Positions 34,633 to 43,227 of a DNA stretch of 46,989 nt are shown piece after piece (within the stretch, counting starts at the first letter, position 1; the number at the start of each line of letters is the position of its first letter). This DNA comes from HGM04593 sp045630965 (GTDB lineage: Bacteria; Bacteroidota; Bacteroidia; Bacteroidales; Bacteroidaceae). The notes beneath the pieces are model-generated. The model did not search any database, was not told where the DNA came from, and was given only the letters and a program-made list of their open reading frames with translations. Location of the stretch: positions 1 to 46,989 of the forward strand of contig JAZQTU010000008.1 of NCBI GenBank assembly GCA_045630965.1, in the 5' to 3' direction. A program made the translations under genes and the position numbers.

Positions 34633-36276
34633 TCAATACTTGAAACTACTTCCGCCAAGGAACTCACGCACAACAGATGTAGGAGGAAGTTCCTTGTCCT
34701 GCAAAGGTACTACATATTCCAATAAATGCAAAAGCCTGCGGGCTTCGGAATACTCTTTTATATTCTGCGGAACAGCCCTTAAAATAGGTTCGGCATGCGT
34801 CTTAAGAACTGCCAATTCGTAAAAAAGTGATGAATTGAACATAACATCAGCATTTTCCTGATACGGAAATATCCATTCCTCCTCACCTTCACGGACACTG
34901 GGCCAGCGCTGTATTGTTTCGACAGCAGAATAGCCACGGTATTTGGCATCGCGCAGCATACGGCGCAACAGACGATTATCCGAAGTTGATATATAATTAT
35001 GATAATCCAATTTAATTGATGTCAATGCCGACACATAGATCCTGAACTTATCACCGTCTGCCACTTGAGATGTAAGCAATGGATTGAGAGCATGTGTACC
35101 CTCTATCACAAGCACCATCTGAGGGGTAAGTTTAAGTTTGTTGCCATTATATTCACGTTCACCCTTGATAAAGTTATAATACGGCAATTCAACCTCTTCC
35201 CCCGCAAGAATCTTAGTCAACGACTCGTTGAAATAGGGGAGGTCTATGGAATATAACGATTCAAAATCATAATCTCCGTCAGGTTTACGAGGGGTCAACG
35301 TGCGGTTTACAAAAAAATCGTCTAGTGAGATTGCATATGGTCGCAGACCACATGCCAGCAACTGCACACTCAACCTCTTGCTGAATGTTGTCTTTCCCGA
35401 AGATGAAGGACCGGCAATGAGCACCACCCTGGCACCTCGAGCCTGTATTTCATCGGCAATCTTTGACAACCGTCGTTCTTGCAACACTTCGGAGACATTT
35501 ACAAGATCTACACCAAACCCCATGCGCACACCTTTATTGAAGTCGCCAATTGTTTCTACTCCCATTTGCTTATGCCATTGCAGACGCTCTTCAAAAAGTT
35601 CCTGCAGTTTCTCTTGTGGTATCTTGTCTTCAAGTTCACTGGGGCGCTCTTTATTGGGAACACGCAGCAACACACCATCGGCGAACTTCTCGATTTCAAA
35701 CAGATTTATAAACCCGGTACTTGGCACCAGACCATGATAATAACTGTCAATGTAGCCATCCAATTCATAGTAACTTGTATATAAACGGTCATAAGTCTCA
35801 AGCAACCTTGCTTTATCCACACGCCCTACTTCACGGAAGAGTTCTATAGCCTCTTGAATATGGCATTCCACCCTTTTGAAAGGTATATTGCTCTTGATGA
35901 TAAGACGCATCTTCTCGCGCACGATAGCCAGTTGCTCTTCAGTCACCGGATAATCCATTCGGCAATAGTACCCCTTTGATATTGCATTCTCAAAACGGAC
36001 CGTTTCACCAGGGAACACCTCATTCATAGCCTTCATAAAAATAAAGGTCAAAGAACGTACATACATACGCATGCCATCATCAGATGTCACATCTATGAAC
36101 TCCACATCTTTGTTACGATAAAGCGACAAAGCCAATCCTTGTGTTTCATTGTTCACCCTTGCTGCAATAGGGCCATAAGGCATGTCAAGACCAAGGCCCT
36201 CATAAATCTCAAGCAATGAAGATCCTTTCGGAAAATCCATTGTCACACCATTGTTCAGGCAATAAATATGTATCAT
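34633..36276 (-). CDS. Nucleoside (uridine) kinase with N-terminal TGS and tRNA-synthetase-like domains
   Basis: Probable uridine/cytidine kinase of a fused type. Residues 1-60 look like a TGS domain, about 65-220 resemble the second additional domain of threonyl-tRNA synthetases, and about 283-490 form a P-loop kinase of the uridine kinase/phosphoribulokinase family with Walker A GPSSSGKTT (289-297). YAISLDDFFVNR and VIEGTHALNP complete the kinase motifs. The 547-residue length is usual for this fusion in Bacteroidetes and Firmicutes. It is the first gene before rpoN. A role in pyrimidine salvage is inferred; the role of the N-terminal half is unknown. Confidence 0.88.
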   Translation of the reverse strand: MIHIYCLNNGVTMDFPKGSSLLEIYEGLGLDMPYGPIAARVNNETQGLALSLYRNKDVEFIDVTSDDGMRMYVRSLTFIFMKAMNEVFPGETVRFENAISKGYYCRMDYPVTEEQLAIVREKMRLIIKSNIPFKRVECHIQEAIELFREVGRVDKARLLETYDRLYTSYYELDGYIDSYYHGLVPSTGFINLFEIEKFADGVLLRVPNKERPSELEDKIPQEKLQELFEERLQWHKQMGVETIGDFNKGVRMGFGVDLVNVSEVLQERRLSKIADEIQARGARVVLIAGPSSSGKTTFSKRLSVQLLACGLRPYAISLDDFFVNRTLTPRKPDGDYDFESLYSIDLPYFNESLTKILAGEEVELPYYNFIKGEREYNGNKLKLTPQMVLVIEGTHALNPLLTSQVADGDKFRIYVSALTSIKLDYHNYISTSDNRLLRRMLRDAKYRGYSAVETIQRWPSVREGEEEWIFPYQENADVMFNSSLFYELAVLKTHAEPILRAVPQNIKEYSEARRLLHLLEYVVPLQDKELPPTSVVREFLGGSSFKY

Positions 36277-36296
36277 GGCGATATGATTTTGTAATG

Positions 36297-36330
36297 CGAA
36301 GATAAAAACAAATTACAGCATAACAACAAA
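36297..36330 (-). promoter_or_regulatory. Candidate promoter for nucleoside kinase-rpoN
   Basis: Minus-strand TTTG (36330-36327) and TATCTTCG (36304-36297) with a 22-base spacer. The -7 matches a common variant; the spacing is slightly long. Confidence 0.4.
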
Positions 36331-36385
36331 TTTCACTATTTTTAAGATAGCAATCAAAATTTATTTCACGATTATTCAGGAATTG

Positions 36386-36417
36386 TTTGATATTGGCAAA
36401 ACATTATACTACATTTG
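36386..36417 (+). promoter_or_regulatory. Consensus promoter of the ATPase/DUF4435 cassette
   Basis: TTTG (36386-36389), 20-base spacer, TACATTTG (36410-36417): an exact consensus. The leader to ATG 36435 is only about 10-12 bases. Confidence 0.7.
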
Positions 36418-36434
36418 CGTGAAAGGTTATTCTT

Positions 36435-37259
36435 ATGGAAAAGACGGCACAATACATAAAGAGCATAGAGATTGACTCTTTATGGAGCAATCGCAAACAT
36501 ATCTATTGGGAGTTGCGTCCCGACGTGAATATCCTCAGTGGAAGCAATGGTGTCGGCAAAAGTACAATAATAAACAGGTCGGCAAGCCATCTCAAAGTCA
36601 TGCACAAGGGACTTATTACGACCAATCCCGAAGACGGGGTACATGTGACATTCTACCCCGAAGATGCCCAAAGCATCCACTTCGACGTCATCAGTAGCAT
36701 CGATCGCCCGATACTCAGTAGCGACATGCTGGATAAGATTCCCGGAGCCGACATACGCACAGAACTTGACTGGCAACTGTACAACCTGCAACGCCGTTAC
36801 CTCAATTATCAGGTAAATATCGGTAATCGCATAATAGCCTTGTTGACATCGGGCAACCCCGATGACCAACGCCTTGCCACCGAACTTACACAACCAAAGA
36901 AACAGTTCCAAGACCTTATTGACGAACTTTTTGCCCCTACAGCAAAGACCATTGCACGAGACAGTAACGAGATATTCTTCCACCAGTACGGAGAGACCAT
37001 TTCACCATACATGCTGTCATCGGGAGAGAAGCAGATGCTTGTCATACTCCTTACAGCACTTGTACAGGAGAACAGGCCCGGCGTAATGCTCATGGACGAG
37101 CCAGAGATTTCGCTTCATATTGAATGGCAACAACGACTTATTACACTTATACGTACCCTTAATCCAAATGCACAGATAATACTTTGTACACACTCTCCTG
37201 CCATAATTATGGACGGTTGGATGGATGCTGTAACAGAGATTGAGGATATAACAAAATAA
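36435..37259 (+). CDS. AAA/ABC-type ATPase of a two-gene cassette (AAA_15/AAA_21-like)
   Basis: Soluble P-loop ATPase of the SMC/OLD-like class. Walker A is GSNGVGKST (36-44), the ABC signature LSSGEKQM is at 194-201, Walker B is VMLMDEPEISLH with D221-E222, and the switch His is H253 (CTHSPAII). There is no membrane segment, and no transporter gene is nearby. Residues about 95-185 form an insert rich in polar residues. At 274 residues it is compact. The partner gene, a DUF4435 protein, begins 20 bases downstream and the pair shares a terminator. In PARIS defence an AAA ATPase (AriA) is paired with a DUF4435 protein (AriB), so a similar sensor-effector role is possible; a housekeeping role is not excluded. 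Confidence 0.85.
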   Translation: MEKTAQYIKSIEIDSLWSNRKHIYWELRPDVNILSGSNGVGKSTIINRSASHLKVMHKGLITTNPEDGVHVTFYPEDAQSIHFDVISSIDRPILSSDMLDKIPGADIRTELDWQLYNLQRRYLNYQVNIGNRIIALLTSGNPDDQRLATELTQPKKQFQDLIDELFAPTAKTIARDSNEIFFHQYGETISPYMLSSGEKQMLVILLTALVQENRPGVMLMDEPEISLHIEWQQRLITLIRTLNPNAQIILCTHSPAIIMDGWMDAVTEIEDITK

Positions 37260-37279
37260 GAAAAGAAGAATGATGAGAT

Positions 37280-38275
37280 ATGAAAAGGCTTACTGAATAT
37301 CTCAATTCCAACTTCATTGAAGCGGCAAACACACTACGTCCAAAGAGAGCCGCCCAACACATCATAGCATATGTTGAAAGTTATGATGACATATCTTTTT
37401 GGCGTTCGGTTTTCAACGAGTACGAGAGCGATAGAATACATTTTGAAATAATGTTGCCGGCACGCACCAAGTTGACAAAAGGCAAGAAACAGGCCATGAT
37501 GAACATGCTTGGCAAGGGATACGGACGAAATATGATAGCCTGTGTCGACAGCGATTACGACTACTTGCTACAGGGTGCGACATCCACATCGCGCCAGATG
37601 CTCAACAACAAGTACATATTACATACATATACATATGCCATAGAAAATTACAGATGCTATGCCGACAGCCTAAAACAGGTATGTGTACTATGCACGCAGA
37701 ACGACAGTAATATAATTGACTTCAAGGAGTTCTTCAAACTATATTCGCGCATCTGCTATCCATTGTTAGTGTGGAATATCTTGCTATACCGCAAGCAGGA
37801 CACCAGAACCATGAGCATACTCAAGTTCTGCGAAATTGTACGCCTTACATCATTCTCGGTAGGCAAACCGGCCTATTCACTACAACAGCTCAGCAACAGG
37901 GTGAGCCATAACATCAAACTGCTTCAACAGCAGTTCCCTGAACTTATAAAGGAGCACGAAGCAATGCAGAAAGAGTTTACAGAGCTTGGTATACACCCCG
38001 ACGAGACATATTTTTACATTCAGGGACATCACATTATGAACAACGTTGTCATGCGCATAATGCACCCTATATGCCGCCACCTGCGCAATAAACGCGAAGA
38101 GGAGATTGGTCGGCTCGCATACCATAGACAGCAATATAACAACGAAATTGCGTCATACCGTCACAGCCAATGCGATGTAGCAATGATGTTGAGCAAGAAC
38201 ACAGACTATAAGGACGCGCCACCGTATCTCAGACTAAAAGCGGATATTGAAAGATTACTGGATACTATCAAATAA
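37280..38275 (+). CDS. DUF4435 (TOPRIM-like) protein, partner of the AAA ATPase
   Basis: Soluble protein whose N-terminal 130 residues match DUF4435: AYVESYDDISFWR with E33, ACVDSDYDYLL with D90 and D92, and YTYAIENYRCYAD with E122. The Glu followed by a DxD is the pattern of a TOPRIM metal site, as in OLD nucleases and AriB of PARIS. Residues about 140-331 are helical and charged with no recognised motif. It follows the ATPase gene by 20 bases and ends in a strong terminator shared with trkH. Nuclease activity is inferred from the motif only. Confidence 0.82.
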   Translation: MKRLTEYLNSNFIEAANTLRPKRAAQHIIAYVESYDDISFWRSVFNEYESDRIHFEIMLPARTKLTKGKKQAMMNMLGKGYGRNMIACVDSDYDYLLQGATSTSRQMLNNKYILHTYTYAIENYRCYADSLKQVCVLCTQNDSNIIDFKEFFKLYSRICYPLLVWNILLYRKQDTRTMSILKFCEIVRLTSFSVGKPAYSLQQLSNRVSHNIKLLQQQFPELIKEHEAMQKEFTELGIHPDETYFYIQGHHIMNNVVMRIMHPICRHLRNKREEEIGRLAYHRQQYNNEIASYRHSQCDVAMMLSKNTDYKDAPPYLRLKADIERLLDTIK

Positions 38276-38313
38276 ACAACAGGTTAGCTTGGTTAGGCTA
38301 ACCTGTTGTTTAT
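38272..38313. terminator. Bidirectional terminator
   Basis: A perfect 17-base inverted repeat (38272-38288 and 38297-38313), core CAGGTTAGC/GCTAACCTG, with an 8-base loop. It overlaps the TAA of the DUF4435 gene and lies 15 bases from the trkH stop on the other strand. Confidence 0.85.
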
Positions 38314-38327
38314 AACTGGTAATTCAA

Positions 38328-39782
38328 TTATCTCTTCTTCCAGAACACCGGTGTCAAAAGCAATAGCACCGCGAAGAATTCAAGACGACCGACAAGCATC
38401 TGGAAGGCACTGAACCATTTAACAGGAGAGGGCAGTGTTGCAAACGAATCCATAGGACCATAATCGCCAAACGCAGGTCCAACATTACCGACCGAAGCAA
38501 CAGAAAGTCCAAAGGAATTCAAGAAGTCAATACCGAAACCCATATTCACTACAAGTCCTATTATTACCATGAATATATATATTACGGTATAGGCAAGAAT
38601 TGCAGACTGCACAGAATTAGGAACAACTTTTCCTGCGATACGCACAGGTATGACAGCATTCGGATGTACAATACGTTTGAACTCATTTATCATCACCTTA
38701 AAAAGGATAGATATTCGTACACACTTCATTGCGCCCGAAGTAGAACCCGAACATGCGCCAAAGAACATCAATGCATAAAGAGAAAGCCATAAAATAGGCA
38801 GCCACACAACATAGTTCGCTGTTGCGTAGCCAGTTGTTGTCTGTATTGACACCACCTGGAATATCGCTGTGCGGAACGACATTTCCACATCGGCAGATGT
38901 CGTAAAATACAGGCCTACTGTTATTGCTATAGTAAATATAAGGACAATGGATGAATAGGTCTTTACCTCGGTATCACGTAAAAGTTCCCTAAAGCGGAAC
39001 TTGAATATGAACAGATACAGCAACGACATATTTATACCACTGAGGTACATAAACAATGTGGTAACATACTCTATCAACGGAGAATTGAAGGCTGCTATAC
39101 TATCCTGCTTGGTAGAAAAACCACCGGTTGCAATTGTTGACATGGAATGACACAGAGCATCAAACCACCCCATACCGGCAAAATAGAACGACACTGTTGC
39201 TATAATGGTAAGCCCCACATATATTGTCAATATCCAGCGTGCTGTTACAGAAATTCTCGGATGAAGCTTTGAGCGCATCGGGCCAACCGATTCAGCAGCA
39301 AACAGATGTATGTCACTTAAACCGAATATCGGAAACACTGCAACGGTAAAGAAGACAATACCCAAACCACCTACCCAGTGAGTCATCATACGCCAGAAAA
39401 GAAGCGATTTTGGCAACGCTTCAATATCCTGCAGGATTGTAGCACCCGTAGTAGTGAAGCCCGACATTGTCTCAAAAAAAGCATCGGTAAAAGATGGGAT
39501 ATAACCGCTCAGCATATATGGCAGTGAGCCGAACAAAGAAAATATCACCCAGCAGAGCGTTACAACTATATAACCGTCCTTCCGCGATATATTTCGTTCG
39601 GTACCTGAACATATATAGGTCAGCAGCGAGCCGGCGCCGACCATAGACGCAATTGATATCATCAATGTACGTATTACAGGTTCATTATAATACAATGCAA
39701 CCGGAATACTGCCAAGAAGGAATATTGCCTCAACATACAGCAACAGACCTATAATACGGAATATGATTTTGGGATGGAACAT
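38328..39782 (-). CDS. trkH: Potassium uptake membrane subunit TrkH/KtrB family
   Basis: Ion-conducting subunit of a Trk-type K+ uptake system. I start it at ATG 39782 (484 residues), which gives MFHPKIIFRIIGLLL and leaves 13 bases after trkA; a longer frame to 39860 would overlap trkA and add a polar leader. Four pore-loop motifs are visible in order: FTTTGAT, IATGGFST, QTTTGYAT and ASVGNVGP, with membrane helices between them. It is the last gene of dxs-trkA-trkH. Confidence 0.94.
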   Translation of the reverse strand: MFHPKIIFRIIGLLLYVEAIFLLGSIPVALYYNEPVIRTLMISIASMVGAGSLLTYICSGTERNISRKDGYIVVTLCWVIFSLFGSLPYMLSGYIPSFTDAFFETMSGFTTTGATILQDIEALPKSLLFWRMMTHWVGGLGIVFFTVAVFPIFGLSDIHLFAAESVGPMRSKLHPRISVTARWILTIYVGLTIIATVSFYFAGMGWFDALCHSMSTIATGGFSTKQDSIAAFNSPLIEYVTTLFMYLSGINMSLLYLFIFKFRFRELLRDTEVKTYSSIVLIFTIAITVGLYFTTSADVEMSFRTAIFQVVSIQTTTGYATANYVVWLPILWLSLYALMFFGACSGSTSGAMKCVRISILFKVMINEFKRIVHPNAVIPVRIAGKVVPNSVQSAILAYTVIYIFMVIIGLVVNMGFGIDFLNSFGLSVASVGNVGPAFGDYGPMDSFATLPSPVKWFSAFQMLVGRLEFFAVLLLLTPVFWKKR

Positions 39783-39795
39783 CAGTTTGTCATTA

Positions 39796-41133
39796 TTACT
39801 TGAAGAATTTCTCCAGTTTCTTAAGAACATGCTCACGACAGAACACAACCACATGGTCACCAGCCTGTATCATCGTATTTCCTGTCACATGTACACCCTC
39901 GCCGTTGCGTATCAAACCACCGATATTCGCACCGTCAGGCAGTCCGATGTTCTTGACCGGTTTTTTTGTTATGTAATCACCTTCATTAACAAGAAATTCT
40001 GCAACAACAGCCTGAATAAAGGTCAGACACTTCACACTGAGGACTTCTGTATTCAGCATCTTCTGGAAGATTGTACTTGCCGCTATCTTCTTCTTGTTTA
40101 TGACAGAACCGATATCCATACTTTCGGCCATAGATATATAATCGATATTCTCTATTTCCGACACGGTACGGTACACGCCTTCACGTTTAGCCGCCATGCA
40201 TGCAAGGATATTTGTTTCAGAATTGTCACCAAGGGCAATGAAAGCATCGGTACGGTCAATACCCTCGCTACGCAGCAGTTCCGGGTCACGTGCATCACCA
40301 TTGATAACCATAACCCTGTCATCAACAAGTTCAACAAGTTTATGGCATCGTGCAAGATCACTCTCAATTATCTTTACGTTGACACTATCGGGGATAAGAT
40401 TCGCTGTACGGACAGCAATGCGGCTACCGCCCATGATTATCAAGCTTTTTACCTCGGTAAATTTCTCTTTGCCACAGATTGTACGCATATACTGTATATG
40501 CTCACTTGTGGTCATGAAACATACAAGGTCATCAACCATTATGATGTCGTTTCCTCGCGGTATGATAGTTTCATCACCTCTTTGTATAGCTACCACATGA
40601 TAAGGTATATCATTGGGGAAATCTTTTAAGGGAATACCTGTTATTGTTGCATTCGCCCTGATTTTGACACCCAACATGACAAGAGCTCCATCGCCGAACT
40701 CAAGCATTTGTCTCATCCAACTGTAATTGATGCTTGTAGCAATCTCCTCAGCCGCAAGTTGTTCAGGATAGATAAGAGTATCAACGCCCAACGACTCGAA
40801 ATAGGCCTTATGCTTTGGTTGCAGATATTCATAATTGTCAATGCGCGCAATAGTTTTTTTGGCGCCTAAATAATGTGCAAGGATACATGCCGTTATATTA
40901 CGGCTCTCATCGGGAGTGACGGCAACAAACAACTCTGCTCCGTCGACACCTGCCGACTTCAAAGCTGAGATTTTTGTCGGATCACCAACAATAGCCTGCA
41001 AGTCGAACAACGACTCCATTTTTCCTATTCTGTCCTCACTCTCATCAAGCAGAACAACATTCTCGTTCTCAACCGAAAGCATCTTGGCTAGGTGCGTTCC
41101 TACCGCACCGGCACCAGCGATAACAATTTTCAT
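39796..41133 (-). CDS. trkA: Trk system potassium uptake regulatory protein TrkA
   Basis: Cytoplasmic NAD(H)-binding gating subunit for TrkH. Two RCK-N Rossmann domains are present: GAGAVG at 7-12 with VVLLDESEDR, and a second starting near residue 230 (LIIMGGSRIAVR). Each is followed by an RCK-C domain, the last ending near residue 440. Length 445 is standard for the two-RCK form. It overlaps dxs by 4 bases at its start (41130-41133) and precedes trkH by 13 bases, so the three genes are cotranscribed. Confidence 0.96.
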   Translation of the reverse strand: MKIVIAGAGAVGTHLAKMLSVENENVVLLDESEDRIGKMESLFDLQAIVGDPTKISALKSAGVDGAELFVAVTPDESRNITACILAHYLGAKKTIARIDNYEYLQPKHKAYFESLGVDTLIYPEQLAAEEIATSINYSWMRQMLEFGDGALVMLGVKIRANATITGIPLKDFPNDIPYHVVAIQRGDETIIPRGNDIIMVDDLVCFMTTSEHIQYMRTICGKEKFTEVKSLIIMGGSRIAVRTANLIPDSVNVKIIESDLARCHKLVELVDDRVMVINGDARDPELLRSEGIDRTDAFIALGDNSETNILACMAAKREGVYRTVSEIENIDYISMAESMDIGSVINKKKIAASTIFQKMLNTEVLSVKCLTFIQAVVAEFLVNEGDYITKKPVKNIGLPDGANIGGLIRNGEGVHVTGNTMIQAGDHVVVFCREHVLKKLEKFFK

Positions 41134-43025
41134 AAATTCTTAAATTTAAGAATGGCATTCAAAACACTCTCTTTGTCCATTCCGCAAACGCGATATAACT
41201 CCTCCGGTGTTCCATGCTCAATAAATTTGTCAGGAATACCCAATATCTCAACTTTAGGAGTGTATCCGTTTTCAGCCATATACTCTATAACAGCGCTACC
41301 AAGACCACCGTTCACACAACCATCCTCCAACGTCACCACATACTTGAATTTCTCTCCCACTTCACGAAGGATATCCGTATCTATCGGTTTAAGGAAACGC
41401 ATGTCATAATGCGCCACGCTGACACCTTGCTTTACAGCCTCATCAACGACACTCTCCATAACCTTACCAAGTGGTCCTATTGTTATGAAAGCGACATCGT
41501 CACCGGATCTCATGCGACGCCCCTTGCCGACCTCGACTGTTTCAAGCGGACAGCGCCAATCGACAAGCGCCCCCTTACCTCGCGGATAGCGTATCACAAA
41601 AGCACCCATATCGGGTTGCACTGCTGTATACATGAGCCTGCGTAATTCACACTCATCGTAAGGTGATGAAATTGTAAGATTCGGTACAGGACGTAGATAT
41701 GCAAGATCAAATGCGCCATGATGCGTAGGACCATCCTCACCTACAATACCGGCCCTGTCAAGACAAAGTACAAAATTTATGCGTTGCAAGGCAACATCAT
41801 GTATCAGGTTGTCATATCCACGCTGCATGAACGATGAATATATATTACAGAACGGCAATGCTCCACCCTTTGCCAAACCGGCAGAGAATGTCACAGCATG
41901 TCCTTCGGCTATACCAACATCAAAGAAGCGTTCAGGAATCTCATTCATCAATTTGTTCATGGAGCAACCGGTAGGCATGGCGGGAGTAATACCCACAATT
42001 CTTTCATCAGCTTTTGCAAGCTCAACAAGCGTCTCTCCAAAGACATCCTGAAAACGCGGGCTTCCGCCTTCTGTGACAATACGTTCACCTGTCTCTATGT
42101 CAAAAATACCCGGCTGATGCCATACAGTCGCATTTTTCTCGGCAGGTTCCCAACCCTTACCCTTTGTGGTATGTATATGCAACAGACGCGGACCTTTCAT
42201 ATCCTTGATACTGCGAAGCATACGCACCAATTCATGCACATCATGACCGTTTATCGGGCCGAAGTATCGTGCATTCATACCCTCAAAGATATTACGCTGG
42301 CGGAATAACATAGCCTTAAGACCGTTGTTGAAACGAATCATTGCATTTGCACGCTGTTCATTCAACAGACCTATTTTACGCAATCCCTGAGCAATCTTAT
42401 AACGTATCTTGTTATATATCTTTGACGAGTGCATTGATATGAGCAATTGGCTCATACCTCCAACACTCTTATCTATTGACATATTGTTGTCGTTCAATAT
42501 GACAAGCAGATTATTAGGCGTATTCGACAGATTGTTAAGTCCCTCATAAGCCAATCCGCCACTCATTGATCCGTCACCAATGACAGCAACCACATGCTCA
42601 TTGCGTCCCTGTAGTTTGGCAGACACCGACAGACCCAATGCCGCCGAAATGGAATTTGAGGCATGTCCCGCCACAAAAGAGTCATATTCACTCTCATCGG
42701 GTGAAGGGAACGGCTTGATACCGCCGAATTTACGGTTGGTATGAAAACGGTCACGGCGTCCTGTAAGGATTTTATGGCCATACGCCTGATGTCCAACATC
42801 CCATACAAGCTTGTCATCGGGAGTTGAGAAAACATAGTGCAATGCAACGGTCAACTCGACCGACCCGAGGCTCGATGCAAAATGCCCCGGATTATTCGCC
42901 AAAGAATCAATTATAAAGCTCCTTAACTCCTTACAGACCTGTGGCAACTCTTTTTCAGGCAGTTTCCTCAAATCTACTGGAGAATTTATACTTTCAAGCA
43001 AAGGATATTTTGAAATATCTTCCAT
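41130..43025 (-). CDS. dxs: 1-deoxy-D-xylulose-5-phosphate synthase
   Basis: Thiamine-diphosphate enzyme for the first step of the MEP isoprenoid pathway, joining pyruvate and glyceraldehyde-3-phosphate. The ThDP motif runs from GDGSMSGG (150-157) to NDNNMS (178-183), and WDVGHQAYGHKILTGR (75-90) is a family hallmark. The pyrimidine-binding domain has DRAGIVGEDGPTHHGAFD, and the C-terminal transketolase domain follows. Length 631 is normal. It is the first gene of the dxs-trkA-trkH cluster. The potassium genes have no obvious functional link to it, though the order is, as I recall, common in Bacteroides. Confidence 0.97.
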   Translation of the reverse strand: MEDISKYPLLESINSPVDLRKLPEKELPQVCKELRSFIIDSLANNPGHFASSLGSVELTVALHYVFSTPDDKLVWDVGHQAYGHKILTGRRDRFHTNRKFGGIKPFPSPDESEYDSFVAGHASNSISAALGLSVSAKLQGRNEHVVAVIGDGSMSGGLAYEGLNNLSNTPNNLLVILNDNNMSIDKSVGGMSQLLISMHSSKIYNKIRYKIAQGLRKIGLLNEQRANAMIRFNNGLKAMLFRQRNIFEGMNARYFGPINGHDVHELVRMLRSIKDMKGPRLLHIHTTKGKGWEPAEKNATVWHQPGIFDIETGERIVTEGGSPRFQDVFGETLVELAKADERIVGITPAMPTGCSMNKLMNEIPERFFDVGIAEGHAVTFSAGLAKGGALPFCNIYSSFMQRGYDNLIHDVALQRINFVLCLDRAGIVGEDGPTHHGAFDLAYLRPVPNLTISSPYDECELRRLMYTAVQPDMGAFVIRYPRGKGALVDWRCPLETVEVGKGRRMRSGDDVAFITIGPLGKVMESVVDEAVKQGVSVAHYDMRFLKPIDTDILREVGEKFKYVVTLEDGCVNGGLGSAVIEYMAENGYTPKVEILGIPDKFIEHGTPEELYRVCGMDKESVLNAILKFKNL

Positions 43026-43107
43026 TCAATATATGTTTTACATGATTGCATGCTGCAATCAACGTCTTACTTGCAAAAATAATAAAAGCCGGCAAAAAAC
43101 AAATTTA

Positions 43108-43140
43108 TTTGGTTTTTGCAACCAAAGCAGCCTATCTTCG
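43108..43140 (+). promoter_or_regulatory. Promoter for the GSCFA-murF-alr transcript
   Basis: TTTG (43108-43111), 21-base spacer, TATCTTCG (43133-43140). The leader of about 80 bases begins in a palindrome (43133-43162) that also holds a minus-strand -7 element. Confidence 0.65.
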
Positions 43141-43162
43141 CGTAATTTATTACGCAAAGATA
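43133..43162. promoter_or_regulatory. Palindrome linking divergent -7 elements (possible operator)
   Basis: TATCTTCGCGTAA (43133-43145) and TTACGCAAAGATA (43150-43162) are inverted repeats with one mismatch around TTTA. The left arm is the plus -7 element and the right arm reads TATCTTTG on the minus strand, facing dxs. No good minus-strand -33 element was found at the expected distance. The rest of 43026-43227 holds no gene. Confidence 0.4.
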
Positions 43163-43227
43163 TAATAATTCTTAATGAAGTTCATTATTTTTGCAATGAT
43201 TTGCATTTTTAAGGCATCATAAGAAGA

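Noticed and set aside
39783..39860. Longer trkH start adding 26 residues
   Set aside because: It would overlap the end of trkA and place a polar stretch before the first membrane helix; ATG 39782 fits the family and spacing.
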